NCBI RefSeq assembly: GCF_014332515.1
Contig: NZ_VFSD01000019.1
Location: forward strand, 62,001 to 126,000
Origin: Pontibacter beigongshangensis
GTDB lineage: Bacteria; Bacteroidota; Bacteroidia; Cytophagales; Hymenobacteraceae
Reading direction: 5' to 3'
Length of the DNA: 64,000 bases
The translations under genes were made by a program, and so were the position numbers. This document shows, piece by piece, positions 17,778-26,641 of the stretch; position 1 is the first letter of the stretch; the number at the start of each line of letters is the position of its first letter. The notes under the pieces were generated by a model that saw nothing but the letters and a program-made list of their open reading frames with translations, made no database searches and had not been told where the DNA came from.

Positions 17778-19244
17778 ATGACCTTCGACCTTCTCATAAC
17801 CAACGCCACCGTCCTCGACGGCACTGGGCAGGATCCTTTCCAGGCTACTGTAGGCATCCAAAATGATATCATAACGCTCATCGACAGGCAGCAGGAAAAC
17901 CAGTATGAGGCCGCCAGAACCATAGATGCCACCGGCCTGACCCTTACGCCCGGCTTTATAGATGCGCACGCACATGGCGAGCCGCTAGCAGAGCCGGAGT
18001 TTCATAATTTCCTGGCCATGGGCGTTACCACCATCTGCCTGGGGCAGGATGGCTTCAGCCCCGATCAGGAAGATGTGCGCGGGTGGATGGACGAGGTGGA
18101 TGCTGTAAAACCGGGGGTGAACATTATCCTGTTTGCGGGCCATAATACCCTGCGCATGCTCTCTGGGGCCAAATACGACCCAGTTCCGTCCGAAGCGCAT
18201 TACCTGAAAATGGAGGAACTGCTGGCGGATGCCATGCAGGCGGGCTGTTTCGGCCTGACCACGGGCCTGGAGTACAACCCCGGCTACTACGCCGGCAGTG
18301 CCGAACTTAACAGGCTGGCAAAAGCGGTGGGCAAACACAAGGGCATGCTCATGAGCCACATGCGCAGCGAGAGCGACGATGCCATAGCCGCGGCCATAGA
18401 CGAGCTGCTGGAACAGGGAAACTATTGCCCGGTGCAGGTATCGCACATAAAGGTGGTGTATGGCAAGGGCCGGCAAAGAGGCGAAGAGATTCTGGAGCAG
18501 CTCCGGCGGGCCAGGGCGCGGGGCATACAGGTAACCGCCGATTTTTACCCCTACACCGCCAGTTACACCTCCATCGAAATCCTTTTTCCGGAATGGGCCA
18601 AAAAACCCTTCGATTATGCCGAAGTAGTAAGGACCAGGGGCGAGGAACTAAGGGAATTTCTGAAAGAAAAGATCTTGTTTCGGAACGGACCGGAAGCGAC
18701 CCAAATAGGTTCGGGACCTTTTAAAGGCAAAAAACTATCGCAGATTGCAGAGGCACTGCACAAGCCGTTTGAGCTGGTGTTGCTGGAGGACATTGGTCCG
18801 TATGGTGCCTTTGGCGCTTATTTTATAATGGATGAGGAACTGCAGGAAACGCTGCTGCTCGACCCCTACACCATGATCTGCACCGATGGCAGCCCCACCA
18901 TGAACCACCCCCGCAGCTTTGGCGCCTTCGCCCGCGTGCTCGAAACCTTTGTGAAGCAAAGACAACTGCTGCCCCTGCAGGAAGCTGTCCGGAAAATGAC
19001 CGGGCTAACAGCCGAAACTATTGGGCTGGCCGATCGGGGTTTTGTCAAGGAAGGCTATAAAGCCGACCTGCTGCTTTTTGACCAACAGGAAATTAAAGCC
19101 ACTGCCACGTATGAGGAGGCCCGGCAACTGGCAACCGGGTTCCGGTACATCATCCTGAACGGGCAACTGGTAAAGGAGCAGGACCAGATTAGCCCCGGCA
19201 GAAGTGGCAGCATGCTCCGGAAAGCCTACGCTCCGTCAGCATAA
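17778..19244 (+). CDS. D-aminoacylase-like amidohydrolase
   Basis: A 488-residue metal-dependent amidohydrolase of the N-acyl-D-amino-acid deacylase group. The features are the small beta domain (VLDGTGQDPF), metal-binding GFIDAHAHGE (His64, His66), GVTTICLGQDG, a Gly/Thr segment (FGLTTGLEYNPG), HMRSESD, VSHIKVV, ADFYPY and the late catalytic segment MICTDGSP, with HPRSFGAFARVLE after it. It lacks a signal peptide, so it should be cytosolic. It could hydrolyse N-acyl-D-amino acids or a related amide; substrate not deducible. It is a single gene with repeat A 18 bases after its stop. Confidence 0.9.
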   Translation: MTFDLLITNATVLDGTGQDPFQATVGIQNDIITLIDRQQENQYEAARTIDATGLTLTPGFIDAHAHGEPLAEPEFHNFLAMGVTTICLGQDGFSPDQEDVRGWMDEVDAVKPGVNIILFAGHNTLRMLSGAKYDPVPSEAHYLKMEELLADAMQAGCFGLTTGLEYNPGYYAGSAELNRLAKAVGKHKGMLMSHMRSESDDAIAAAIDELLEQGNYCPVQVSHIKVVYGKGRQRGEEILEQLRRARARGIQVTADFYPYTASYTSIEILFPEWAKKPFDYAEVVRTRGEELREFLKEKILFRNGPEATQIGSGPFKGKKLSQIAEALHKPFELVLLEDIGPYGAFGAYFIMDEELQETLLLDPYTMICTDGSPTMNHPRSFGAFARVLETFVKQRQLLPLQEAVRKMTGLTAETIGLADRGFVKEGYKADLLLFDQQEIKATATYEEARQLATGFRYIILNGQLVKEQDQISPGRSGSMLRKAYAPSA

Positions 19245-19723
19245 AAACAGGCTTCTTCCTAGAATTATGCTAATGAAATTGGCCCTCCCGAGCCCTCTGC
19301 TGCTGTACCTGCTCGGGAGATGCTCTGCTGTAGCTCTACACAAGCACGCTATCGGGTGCTCAGGATGGACGTTTATAGAATGCTCCCGAACTTCCCATCC
19401 TTCAAAGTTTTATTTTTTCAATCTCGACAGAAAGAAAAAAAGTCCTGCGTGCTGTTTCGGAAGGTGCTGCAAAATCCGGTGCCCGAATTTCTGCCACTGT
19501 CTGGAAATGTGCTTTAGTTATTGGCCAGTATTTTATCAATAACCGGCGTGGTAGTATCGCGGAGATAAGAACAGCCTGCAACAAGATGCAGACTTTAAGA
19601 ACAATTTGTCATAATCGGAGTTAATAAAGCAAGCGTGTGCCGTGTTCAGCCAATGTTTAGAGGTTATCCAATTAAATCTGGCTCACTTGTACTTGCCTCT
19701 GCACATGTTAACCTGCCAAAACG
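19245..19723. other. Non-coding gap
   Basis: It carries repeat A copy 8 close to the preceding stop codon; otherwise I see nothing. Two overlapping short frames are rejected. Confidence 0.5.
19262..19316 (+). repeat. Dispersed repeat A, copy 8
   Basis: Head GAATTATGCTAATGAAATTG, core GCCCTCCCGAGC, tail CTCTGCTGCTGTACCTGCTC. It lies 18 bases downstream of a stop codon. Confidence 0.8.
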
Positions 19724-20359
19724 ATGAAAAAATTAGCACTTATTGTTGTACTGCTTCTGGCCATGTTCCGGGGGGAAGCCCAGAACCGGGGCCTTTTTGC
19801 CAGAAACCAGCCAGACCCCGACGAGCGGAAGATATGGGTAGGAGCCCAGATCGGCCTCAATGCCTTCACGCTCTCTTCAGATCCTAACCTTGTGGATTCC
19901 GGGATAGGGCTGGGCTGGCAATTGGGCCTGTTTACCAGAATAGGTTCGGAGCGGTTTTATCTGCAACCTGGCCTCGAATACATGAGCCATACCATTTCTA
20001 ATGTGGAGCGGGCTGTGGGAGTAAATAACGTGGTGACAGATGATGTGGGGCTGCGCTATCTGCGCTTTCCGGTAATGGCTGGTTTTGTGGTGGGCGACTC
20101 CTTTAGCCGTGATCCGCGCTTGCGCCTACTCTTCGGCCCGTCGCTGGAGTACAACATTGGAGTGCGCCAGAATAATACAGGACTGGCCCGAAGAGACATA
20201 CGGAATGCACAGTTCGCCCTGAACGGTGGCCTGGGCTTTGACCTCTGGATATTGAATTTTGATGTGCTCTACCACCATCATTTAATGACCACCCTTATTT
20301 TTGGTAACGCCGAAGGCAAGCGGAGAGGCTTTTCTGTCAGCGCCGGCATCCGGTTTTAG
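19724..20359 (+). CDS. PorT-like outer-membrane beta-barrel protein
   Basis: A 211-residue protein with a signal peptide (about 20 residues, ending GEAQ) and a small beta-barrel of the type common in Bacteroidetes (outer-membrane beta-barrel/PorT-like). Barrel strands are seen as alternating patterns: WVGAQIGLNAF, GIGLGWQLGLF, FYLQPGLEYM, LRFPVMAGF, LRLLFGPSLEYN, ending in GFSVSAGIRF with a terminal Phe. The next gene follows closely and may share its transcript. Function unknown. Confidence 0.8.
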   Translation: MKKLALIVVLLLAMFRGEAQNRGLFARNQPDPDERKIWVGAQIGLNAFTLSSDPNLVDSGIGLGWQLGLFTRIGSERFYLQPGLEYMSHTISNVERAVGVNNVVTDDVGLRYLRFPVMAGFVVGDSFSRDPRLRLLFGPSLEYNIGVRQNNTGLARRDIRNAQFALNGGLGFDLWILNFDVLYHHHLMTTLIFGNAEGKRRGFSVSAGIRF

Positions 20360-20429
20360 GTAAATGGCCAGGTCGCAGCCCATACCCGGCTGGCTTTATC
20401 CTGAAAACCCGGAAAACCATTTTCCACAC

Positions 20430-20978
20430 ATGGCTTACAAACCCACCAAAGCAGAACTGGCGGCAGCTATAGAGCGCACCGTTCCCGATGTAATCGCTCC
20501 AGACCTAAAAGTATTGTTCTGTGGCATAAACCCGGGTGTGTACACGGCGGCGATAGGGCATCATTTTGCGAGGCCAGGCAACCGTTTCTGGCCTGCCTTG
20601 TATGCCGCAGGCTTCACGCCCCGGCAGTTGTTGCCTGCAGAGCAAGAGCAACTGTTAGCGCTTGGCCTCGGCATTACCAACGTAGTGGAGAGGGCAACCG
20701 TAGCTGCCGCTGACCTGGGCAGGGAGGAGCTGCGGCTGGGAGGCGAGGTGCTGGTGAAAAAGGTGCTGAAGTACCGGCCACAGGTGTTGGCCTTGCTGGG
20801 AATTTCGGTGTATGAGGCGGCATTTGGGCAGAAGGGGAGTGGCATAGGGCTGCAGCCGCTGACAATTGGCGCTACTCAGGTTTGGGTATTGCCAAATCCA
20901 AGTGGCCTCAATGCTCATTTCCCGCCCAGGCGCCTGGCTGAGGTGTATCGGGACCTGCGGGAGTATTGTTTCTTTTAA
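20430..20978 (+). CDS. mug: Mismatch-specific uracil/thymine DNA glycosylase (Mug)
   Basis: About 182 residues from the ATG at 20430, close to the 168 of E. coli Mug. The frame also opens at 20364 (204 residues), but the extra residues look unrelated to the family. Motif 1 is GINPG (32-36, with the Asn that activates water, Asn34), followed by HHFARPGNRFW; motif 2 is NPSGLNAH (156-163), which inserts into the DNA. It should remove uracil or ethenocytosine opposite guanine in base-excision repair. Its stop codon overlaps that of the convergent gene. Confidence 0.92.
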   Translation: MAYKPTKAELAAAIERTVPDVIAPDLKVLFCGINPGVYTAAIGHHFARPGNRFWPALYAAGFTPRQLLPAEQEQLLALGLGITNVVERATVAAADLGREELRLGGEVLVKKVLKYRPQVLALLGISVYEAAFGQKGSGIGLQPLTIGATQVWVLPNPSGLNAHFPPRRLAEVYRDLREYCFF

Positions 20979-21400
20979 GCTTTTTTATGGTCTGCCGCAT
21001 GCTTTTGCCGCAACCAATCTTCTGCTTTTGCTCTGTCGTCGAACACGCTTGCCTGAAACGACTTTAGGTTTTCATAAAATGCTGCTGCTGTAGATCCTGC
21101 AAATGTTTCGGGAGTGGTGATCATCGCAAAATACTGCAGCCCGGCCTGTGCAGCACGTGGCGCCCAGTCGTTCAGGACCCATTCCAGGGAATGGGTCCAG
21201 CCGCCAATAATCAGGCGTGTGTCGTTAAGAACCGAGTGGTAGCCGGCGTCAGCGAGCGCTTTTGTATAGGCGAGCGCCCCGTTTTTTACATTCTCTTCTG
21301 TCAGGTAGCCCATCCAGTTCACATGCACCCACTTGTTTTTATGGTCCACTTCAATGGTGAGGTAAACTCGCCCGAAGGGGTTGTTAAGCTCTTGTTTCAT
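20975..21400 (-). CDS. STAS/SEC14-like small protein
   Basis: A 141-residue soluble protein. It has the pattern of the SpoIIAA-like/STAS group seen in Bacteroidetes: N-terminal strands (VYLTIEVDHKNKWVHVNWMGY), then helix EENVKNGALAYTKALADAG, the segment SVLNDTRLIIGGW, helix LEWVLNDWAPRAAQAGLQYFA and a last helix ending AKAEDWLRQK. The family includes regulators and lipid-binding proteins, but no function is known for this type. It is convergent with mug: the last four bases TTAA serve both stop codons. Confidence 0.75.
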   Translation of the reverse strand: MKQELNNPFGRVYLTIEVDHKNKWVHVNWMGYLTEENVKNGALAYTKALADAGYHSVLNDTRLIIGGWTHSLEWVLNDWAPRAAQAGLQYFAMITTPETFAGSTAAAFYENLKSFQASVFDDRAKAEDWLRQKHAADHKKA

Positions 21401-21525
21401 ACGTTTGCCATAAAAATTTATCAGAAGACCGTTTGAAAGCCGCTTTTCAGGGGGAGTTGCCTGTGCTTCCCGGGTTGGTTTGTGTCTGCTCGTGCCCGCC
21501 AGCGTAAATTTAACAGGTTCCGGGC

Positions 21526-21580
21526 AATTATTTCAATCAAAAAGTATATCCTGCCCGGGTGCCTTCTGTTGGGGATGCTG
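21526..21580 (+). repeat. Dispersed repeat A, copy 9 (degenerate)
   Basis: Head AATTATTTCAATCAAAAAG is intact; the core is replaced by TATATCCTGCCCGGG; the tail GGGGATGCTGC is weak. It faces copy 10 in inverted orientation. Confidence 0.5.
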
Positions 21581-21595
21581 CTAACGCCTGAAGTT

Positions 21596-21645
21596 TAACA
21601 ACAGCAGCAGCGAGCTCCGAAGGGTGTTTTTGATTAGAATAATTT
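21596..21645 (-). repeat. Dispersed repeat A, copy 10 (inverted)
   Basis: On the minus strand: head AAATTATTCTAATCAAAAAC, core ACCCTTCGGAGC, tail CGCTGCTGCTGTTG. Confidence 0.8.
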
Positions 21646-21784
21646 GCTTTCTGAGCCTCTTGCTTCTACTACACCGTCAGTTTTTTTTAGCCGGGAAGTT
21701 GGCCCGCTGCTGATATTCCGCTAATCGCAGGACTGCTGTCAGGAGTGAGGCTGGCGCTCATGCTGGGTGCGGCCACAGAAGTGT

Positions 21785-21842
21785 TCAAAAGAAGCCTCCT
21801 GCTGCCCCCCAGGTAGGATTCAGGGACAGCAGCAGGAGGCTT
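21785..21842 (-). terminator. Terminator downstream of the ribosome factor gene
   Basis: AAGCCTCCTGCTG (21792-21804) pairs exactly with CAGCAGGAGGCTT (21830-21842). Read leftward it is followed by CTTTTG; read rightward by TTC. It probably ends the leftward transcript from 22276. Confidence 0.6.
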
Positions 21843-21922
21843 TCAGAAGAGGCTTTCAAACCAGTGCTTCTCCAATTTAATTTTTAGGGATATTTAAGGC
21901 TTGTAGGGCTACCGGAAAGCAA

Positions 21923-21966
21923 AGCTGCCATCATTTCTAATTTCTGATTTCAATTAGGTGAAGCCC
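21923..21966 (+). repeat. Dispersed repeat B, copy 2
   Basis: GCTGCCATCATTTCTAATTT followed by CTGATTTCAATTAGGTGAAG. It is directly downstream of the ribosome factor gene. Confidence 0.6.
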
Positions 21967-21970
21967 CACG

Positions 21971-22276
21971 CTACCTTTTTTCGAGCTGCCGTTTGAGTTT
22001 TTCCTCCACGTTTTTCAGCAGTTCGTACCAGTTATCGCCTTTGTCTTCCGCGAAAACATCATTTCCCGGGATACCGACGCGCATGCTTACTTTTTTTGAG
22101 TCGGTGGCATGATTCGATTCCTCTTTGAAATAAACATCAATCGAGTCTATCTTGCTGGCGTGTCGTTTCAGCTTTGAGATGGCATTGCGCAAAAACTGCT
22201 GAATGTCGTCCGAAATCGAAATATCCACTGCCTGCACATCTATCTTGATTCCTTCGTAATTCTCTGTATAATTCAT
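21971..22276 (-). CDS. HPF/RaiA-family ribosome hibernation factor
   Basis: About 101 residues from the ATG at 22276 (the frame is open to 22318). It has the HPF/RaiA fold pattern: strand IKIDVQAVDISIS, helix DDIQQFLRNAISKLKRHASKID, strand DSIDVYFKEE, strand KKVSMRVGIPG and a C-terminal helix rich in Lys/Glu (YELLKNVEEKLKRQLEKR). Such proteins bind the 30S subunit and silence or protect ribosomes in stationary phase. The short form lacks the long-HPF dimerisation domain. It has its own terminator. Confidence 0.85.
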   Translation of the reverse strand: MNYTENYEGIKIDVQAVDISISDDIQQFLRNAISKLKRHASKIDSIDVYFKEESNHATDSKKVSMRVGIPGNDVFAEDKGDNWYELLKNVEEKLKRQLEKR

Positions 22277-22768
22277 AAGCTTCTTAAATAATAATTTTGC
22301 CGGATGAGCAGGGCTCAACTATGGGAGCCTCTGCTTCTTTACAACTAAGTTTAAACGGGGGCGAGGCTTATAGGTTAAGCGGAGCGCGGTATTATCTGAC
22401 TTTTGCAGGCCCCAATTTGCCAGGTCGCACCTACAGTTGCTGTCTCTGACCAATAGATTCTAACCTGGCAGACTCGACTCATAGCAGTACTGTGTATTAA
22501 TGATGCCGGCCCGTCCGCAGCACCGCCACCCAGCCTTGAAACTACGTGAAGTTGCAGTGCCTAAGCCCTGGAGGGAGCATGCCGAAGTCTTGGCTAAAGC
22601 ATAGGTCAGAAGCCAATATCTGCTGCCCCTGATGGTGAAGAGTCTGAAATTTTGTTCAATTTTACTTCTGGTTCTATCCGCATCAATGAGCGGGGAAACA
22701 CAATAGGCAGCTTACATATACCAACCTGGCCTTACCTCTACGTGGGTAAAGGCATAAAGGGCAACACT
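22277..22768. other. Divergent non-coding gap
   Basis: This is the gap between two divergent genes. The reading frame of the exporter extends into it from 22652, but the extra residues do not look like protein. I see no repeat. Confidence 0.45.
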
Positions 22769-24163
22769 ATGAATCGTTATAAGGCATTTCTGCAGCTTGT
22801 TTTGGATGCCATTAGGGGCAAGGAACAGGATTACACCACCCTGGGAATTAAAAGCAGCATTGTGCTGCTGGCCATTCCCATGATCCTAGAAATGCTGATG
22901 GAGTCTTTGTTTGCAGTGGTCGACATTTTTTTTGTGGGCAGACTGGGTTCCGAAGCCCTCGCCACTGTCGGCCTCACAGAATCTGTCCTGATGATTATCT
23001 ATGCCGTGGGCATGGGCATCAATATTTCGGCCACAGCTATGATCTCACGCAGGTTTGGCGAGAAAAACTATGTGGAGGCCGGCAGTATTACCTTCCAGCT
23101 TCTGATAACAGGTATGGTGCTGGCGCTGCTGATGGGAGGCCTGGCTACCTACTATGCCGGCGATATCCTGACACTTATGGGCGCTACTCCTGAAGTGCTG
23201 GCGACCGGTCTTGCCTATACCCGGATCATTTTTGCCGGTAATATTGCCATTATCCTGCTTTTTCTGATCAATGGTGCTTTCCGGGGAGCCGGAATGCCGC
23301 ACCTTGCCATGCGCGCCCTCTGGCTTGCCAACGGCGCTAATATTATCCTGGACCCGCTTCTGATTTTCGGGATCGGCAGCTGGCCTGGTCTGGGGCTGGA
23401 AGGAGCTGCCTGGGCTACCACGGCCGGCAGGAGTCTTGGCGTGGTGTACCAGCTCTACCACCTCTTTAACGGGCGGCACCTGCTGAAGATAGGGCGAGAA
23501 AATGTGGCCGTTAGCTTCCCCATCATCTGGCGCATCTTAAAGCTCTCCTCAGGTGGGGTTGGCCAGTACCTGATCGACTCCGCCAGCTGGATTTTCCTGA
23601 CCCGGCTCATTGCGGAGTTCGGAAGCAATACGCTGGCGGGTTATACCATCGCCTTCCGGATCATTAGTTTCACGCTGCTACCGGCCTGGGGCTTATCGGC
23701 GGCGGCGGCCACCCTCGTGGGCCAAAACCTGGGAGCGGCCAAAGCCAAGCGTGCAGAGGTTGCCGTCTGGCTCACAGCCAGGTACAACATCATCTTTATG
23801 GCAGGCATTACGCTCCTGTTCCTGCTGTTTGGCACCAGGCTTTCCGGCTTGTTCTCCAGCAACGCCCAGGTTATTGCCATCTCTTCGGAGGCGCTGCAGA
23901 TTATTACCCTGGGCTATATCTTTTTTGGGCTGGGCATGGTGATGGTGCAGGCCTTTAACGGAGCCGGCGACACCCGCACGCCCGCCCTTATCAATATTGG
24001 GGTTCTTTGGATGATCGAGATTCCGCTGGCCTACCTGATGGCCATTACCCTGCACCTGGAGGCAACCGGCATTTTTATCGCCATTGCCTTCTGCCACTCC
24101 TTTCATGCGCTGGTAAGCTGGTGGCTGTTCCGGAAGGGAAACTGGAAAAAAACAAGGGTCTGA
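22769..24163 (+). CDS. MATE-family multidrug/Na+ antiporter
   Basis: About 464 residues from the ATG at 22769. It has the twelve-helix topology of MATE exporters in two homologous halves, with the family block IPMILEMLMESLFAVVDIFFVGRLGSEALATVG at helix 1-2 (positions about 35-67) and its counterpart around GGVGQYLIDSASWIFLTRLIAEFGSN in the second half, plus the conserved FNGAGDTRTP near residue 395. It should export cationic drugs or metabolites using a Na+ or H+ gradient. It is a single gene, with a small membrane protein 88 bases downstream. Confidence 0.92.
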   Translation: MNRYKAFLQLVLDAIRGKEQDYTTLGIKSSIVLLAIPMILEMLMESLFAVVDIFFVGRLGSEALATVGLTESVLMIIYAVGMGINISATAMISRRFGEKNYVEAGSITFQLLITGMVLALLMGGLATYYAGDILTLMGATPEVLATGLAYTRIIFAGNIAIILLFLINGAFRGAGMPHLAMRALWLANGANIILDPLLIFGIGSWPGLGLEGAAWATTAGRSLGVVYQLYHLFNGRHLLKIGRENVAVSFPIIWRILKLSSGGVGQYLIDSASWIFLTRLIAEFGSNTLAGYTIAFRIISFTLLPAWGLSAAAATLVGQNLGAAKAKRAEVAVWLTARYNIIFMAGITLLFLLFGTRLSGLFSSNAQVIAISSEALQIITLGYIFFGLGMVMVQAFNGAGDTRTPALINIGVLWMIEIPLAYLMAITLHLEATGIFIAIAFCHSFHALVSWWLFRKGNWKKTRV

Positions 24164-24251
24164 TTTTAGCGCATCAGGTTTATTTTGAATTTTGCTGGCA
24201 GAAATTGAACTTACTATTCTATCTTTACGACCGACATCAACTACTACAAAC

Positions 24252-24689
24252 ATGTATACAGGACTACAGCATTTACACTCTTACCTGGCTTACCTGGTGC
24301 TGCTGGGGCTGCTCATCAGCATTGGAGCTGCACTGGTTGGCTTATCCGGCAACAGACTCTTTACCGACAAAGACCGAAAGCTCGGCCTGTTCGGGCTGAT
24401 CGCCACGCACCTGCAAATTGTTTTTGGCCTGATTCTGTACTTTGTCTCGCCACTGGGTGTTTCCAATTTCTCCGGCCCCAACATGAAAGACTCCGTTTCA
24501 AGGCTTTACATGCTGGAGCACCCGCTCATGATGGTTATCGCCGCAATACTGGTAACGGTGGGCTACTCCCGTGCCAAACGCATGGTCGGCAACGGCACAG
24601 GAGGTTTTAAAAGCATCGCCATTTTCTACATAATAGCCCTGGTCCTTATCCTGGTGCGCATACCCTGGGTATCCTGGCCGGGTAACTAG
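24252..24689 (+). CDS. Small four-helix membrane protein
   Basis: About 145 residues from the ATG at 24252. There are four hydrophobic helices (roughly 11-30, 46-65, 88-107 and 120-138). Histidines lie in or near helices (LQHLHSY, LIATHLQIVFGL, MLEHPLMM), a pattern like small haem-binding cytochrome-b-type proteins; such Bacteroidetes proteins are often labelled cytochrome b-like. The positions could ligate haem, but this is inference. A terminator follows at 24826. Confidence 0.75.
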   Translation: MYTGLQHLHSYLAYLVLLGLLISIGAALVGLSGNRLFTDKDRKLGLFGLIATHLQIVFGLILYFVSPLGVSNFSGPNMKDSVSRLYMLEHPLMMVIAAILVTVGYSRAKRMVGNGTGGFKSIAIFYIIALVLILVRIPWVSWPGN

Positions 24690-24825
24690 TGCTTCGCCTG
24701 ATTAAAAGCTCAGCAGTAGAAATTCAAAGTTAGCGTGCCCCGGCATTGTTTGCAGCGCCCAGGGCATTTTGTCTTTTTTTGAATTGGTGGAGTGGCTGAA
24801 ATAATACTGACCAATTTACCGCCTG

Positions 24826-24856
24826 AAAAGCCTCCCCACGAAAGGGAGGCTTTTTT
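24826..24856 (+). terminator. Rho-independent terminator
   Basis: AAAAGCCTCCC (24826-24836) pairs with GGGAGGCTTTT (24844-24854) and ends in a run of six T. It is the clearest terminator in the window. Confidence 0.85.
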
Positions 24857-24922
24857 GTTTCAGTCAGGATTTGGAAGATGCAATTTTGCTCCGATTGAGG
24901 CACCTCTATGGGGTATGCCCTC

Positions 24923-24973
24923 AAATTATTTGAATGAAATTGGGCCTCCGGAGCTTTTGCTGCTCCTGCCGCC
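24923..24973 (+). repeat. Dispersed repeat A, copy 11
   Basis: Head AAATTATTTGAATGAAATTG, core GGCCTCCGGAGC, tail TTGCTGCTCCTGCC. Confidence 0.85.
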
Positions 24974-25042
24974 GCTTATCCGGGTTTCCCGCTAACATCT
25001 GTCTTTTCCGTACGTTAGCAAGTAAAACCGCCTTGATTAGCT

Positions 25043-25525
25043 ATGAACAAAGATCAATTACTACGCGACCACCTCACCAGGCTTATGCGGTGTGGGCAAG
25101 CCTTTATGCCGCTGCAGGAAGTGCTGCAGGGGATTACGGTGGCCGATGCCGGAAAAACCGTAAAGCACCTGCCTTACACCCTCTGGCAACTGATAGAGCA
25201 CCTGCGCATCGCCTTATACGACATCCTGGACTTTACAAGGAATCCTGCTTACCAGTCGCCGGCATGGCCCGATGGCTATTGGCCGGAAGAGTACGCCCCG
25301 GCCGACCAGGCGACCCTGGAGGGCAGTATCAGATCCATAAAAGCCGGCGTGGATGCGATGGTGGAGCTGGTGCAGGACCCGGCCAACGATCTGTTCAAGC
25401 CCTTTCCACACGGAAACGGCCAGACCCTGCTCCGCGAAGCGCTGCTGGTAGCCGAGCACAATGCCTACCACCTGGGCGAAATAGTGGTTTTTAAGCGGCT
25501 GCTTGGGAAATGGGATAAGGTTTGA
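25043..25525 (+). CDS. DinB-fold protein
   Basis: A 160-residue four-helix-bundle protein of the DinB/YfiT superfamily. The three expected metal-ligand histidines are visible: His53 in WQLIEHLR, and His139 and His143 in AEHNAYHLGE. Members are metal-binding and include thiol transferases and DNA-damage-induced proteins; most have no known substrate. It is a single gene. Confidence 0.85.
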   Translation: MNKDQLLRDHLTRLMRCGQAFMPLQEVLQGITVADAGKTVKHLPYTLWQLIEHLRIALYDILDFTRNPAYQSPAWPDGYWPEEYAPADQATLEGSIRSIKAGVDAMVELVQDPANDLFKPFPHGNGQTLLREALLVAEHNAYHLGEIVVFKRLLGKWDKV

Positions 25526-25602
25526 TGGCAGGGAGCAGCATCTTTCTAAAGTGCTTGCCCTGTAACTTGCTTTAGCTTGCTGATACCAGAAGAGACTACC
25601 AC

Positions 25603-25655
25603 TGCTGCCATCATCTCTCATTTTGAACTTCTGATTTTTTTAATTTGTCGAAGCC
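25603..25655 (+). repeat. Dispersed repeat B, copy 3
   Basis: GCTGCCATCATCTCTCATTT, then TGAACTTCTGATTTTTTTAA, ending TTTGTCGAAGCC. It shares the GCTGCCATCAT start and GAAGCCC end with copy 2. Confidence 0.6.
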
Positions 25656-25705
25656 CGCGTCTCTTGCAGCCTCTGCTACAGAGGAGGTTAGGAAACGAGG
25701 TGCGG

Positions 25706-26287
25706 CTATGTATTTCCCAGCACATCTGAGAAATTTTCTGCTTCCTGAACGGCTCCAGGTTGCAGGTCACGGAGGAGTATTCCCCCGATCCTGACTCTTA
25801 CCAGCCGCAGGGTCGGGAAACCCACCGCTGCGGTCATTTTGCGCACCTGCCGGAATTTACCTTCCTTAACCGTGATAGACACCCAACTGGTGGGGCCATG
25901 CCTGTCGTCGCGGATCTTGCGGATGCGCTCGGCAAAGCCGGGGGCAGCTGTAAGTTTGTGTGCCTGGCAGGGCAGTGTCTGGTAGGTTATTTTGTTCACG
26001 CTTATGTCCACACCCTGCTGCAGCTGCGCAATGGCCTCAGGGCTTATATCGCCATCAACCTGCGCCAGGTACTCTTTCTCAACGTGTTTGCTGCGTACGA
26101 GCTCACTCATTTTGCCATCGGTGGTCAGCAGGAGCAAGCCTTCGCTGTCCTGGTCGAGCCGGCCAATGGCCATGGTGCCTTCCGGGAAATCATGCAGGTC
26201 GCCCAGCAGTTTTTTGTTTTTATGATTGCTCACAAACTGGCTGATAAAGCCATAAGGTTTATGTACGATAAAATGTCGGTGTTTCAT
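25706..26287 (-). CDS. 23S rRNA pseudouridine synthase, RluE-like
   Basis: A 193-residue pseudouridine synthase of the RsuA/RluB/E/F family without an S4 domain. The catalytic motif GRLDQDSEGLLLL holds the nucleophile Asp45. The N-terminal VHKPYGFISQF, the central KEYLAQVDG and the C-terminal EGKFRQVRKMTAAVG and TLRLVRVRIGGI are standard family blocks. By length and lack of an S4 domain it is most like RluE, which modifies 23S rRNA U2457 in E. coli; the target here is inferred. It is a single gene. Confidence 0.88.
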   Translation of the reverse strand: MKHRHFIVHKPYGFISQFVSNHKNKKLLGDLHDFPEGTMAIGRLDQDSEGLLLLTTDGKMSELVRSKHVEKEYLAQVDGDISPEAIAQLQQGVDISVNKITYQTLPCQAHKLTAAPGFAERIRKIRDDRHGPTSWVSITVKEGKFRQVRKMTAAVGFPTLRLVRVRIGGILLRDLQPGAVQEAENFSDVLGNT

Positions 26288-26641
26288 GCATTAAAAAAAT
26301 AGCCGGCTATGGTCTACCTGGCAAGACCTGAGAAGGTGGGCAACCTGTGCTGAAGGGAAATGGAAATTTTAAATGAACTGCCCTGCGTACCTGGTGGCAG
26401 GTAGGAAGCCTTTTGCAATTCCGGCGTCTGGCAGGCAGGTGCAAAGTGCCGAAAGTTGCGCCAAAGAAAGCGGCGTTCTGGCTCTGCCAAAAAATCGATG
26501 CTCGGCCACTGCAGGCCAAAGCCAGCGGTAGCTGGAGATACAGGTGGCGGTGCCGGTTAAGAGATTTACCAGCACCGCGCCCGCCATCAAAAGTTAAATC
26601 AGTTTATCAGGAAATGCGCATTCCCCAGCCGGAAGAGGTGC
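26288..26641. other. Non-coding gap
   Basis: No repeat, terminator or gene that I can support. Confidence 0.4.

Larger units (their letters stand above)
21401..21970. other. Repeat-rich non-coding gap
   Basis: It contains a degenerate repeat A (21526), an inverted good copy (21596-21645), a terminator hairpin and a copy of repeat B, all within 450 bases. Confidence 0.6.
24690..25042. other. Non-coding gap
   Basis: It contains a terminator (24826-24856) and repeat A copy 11. Nothing else is visible. Confidence 0.55.

Noticed and set aside
22652..22768. 39-codon N-terminal extension of the MATE exporter
   Set aside because: The extra residues are polar and not hydrophobic, whereas the family starts shortly before helix 1; the ATG at 22769 fits better.
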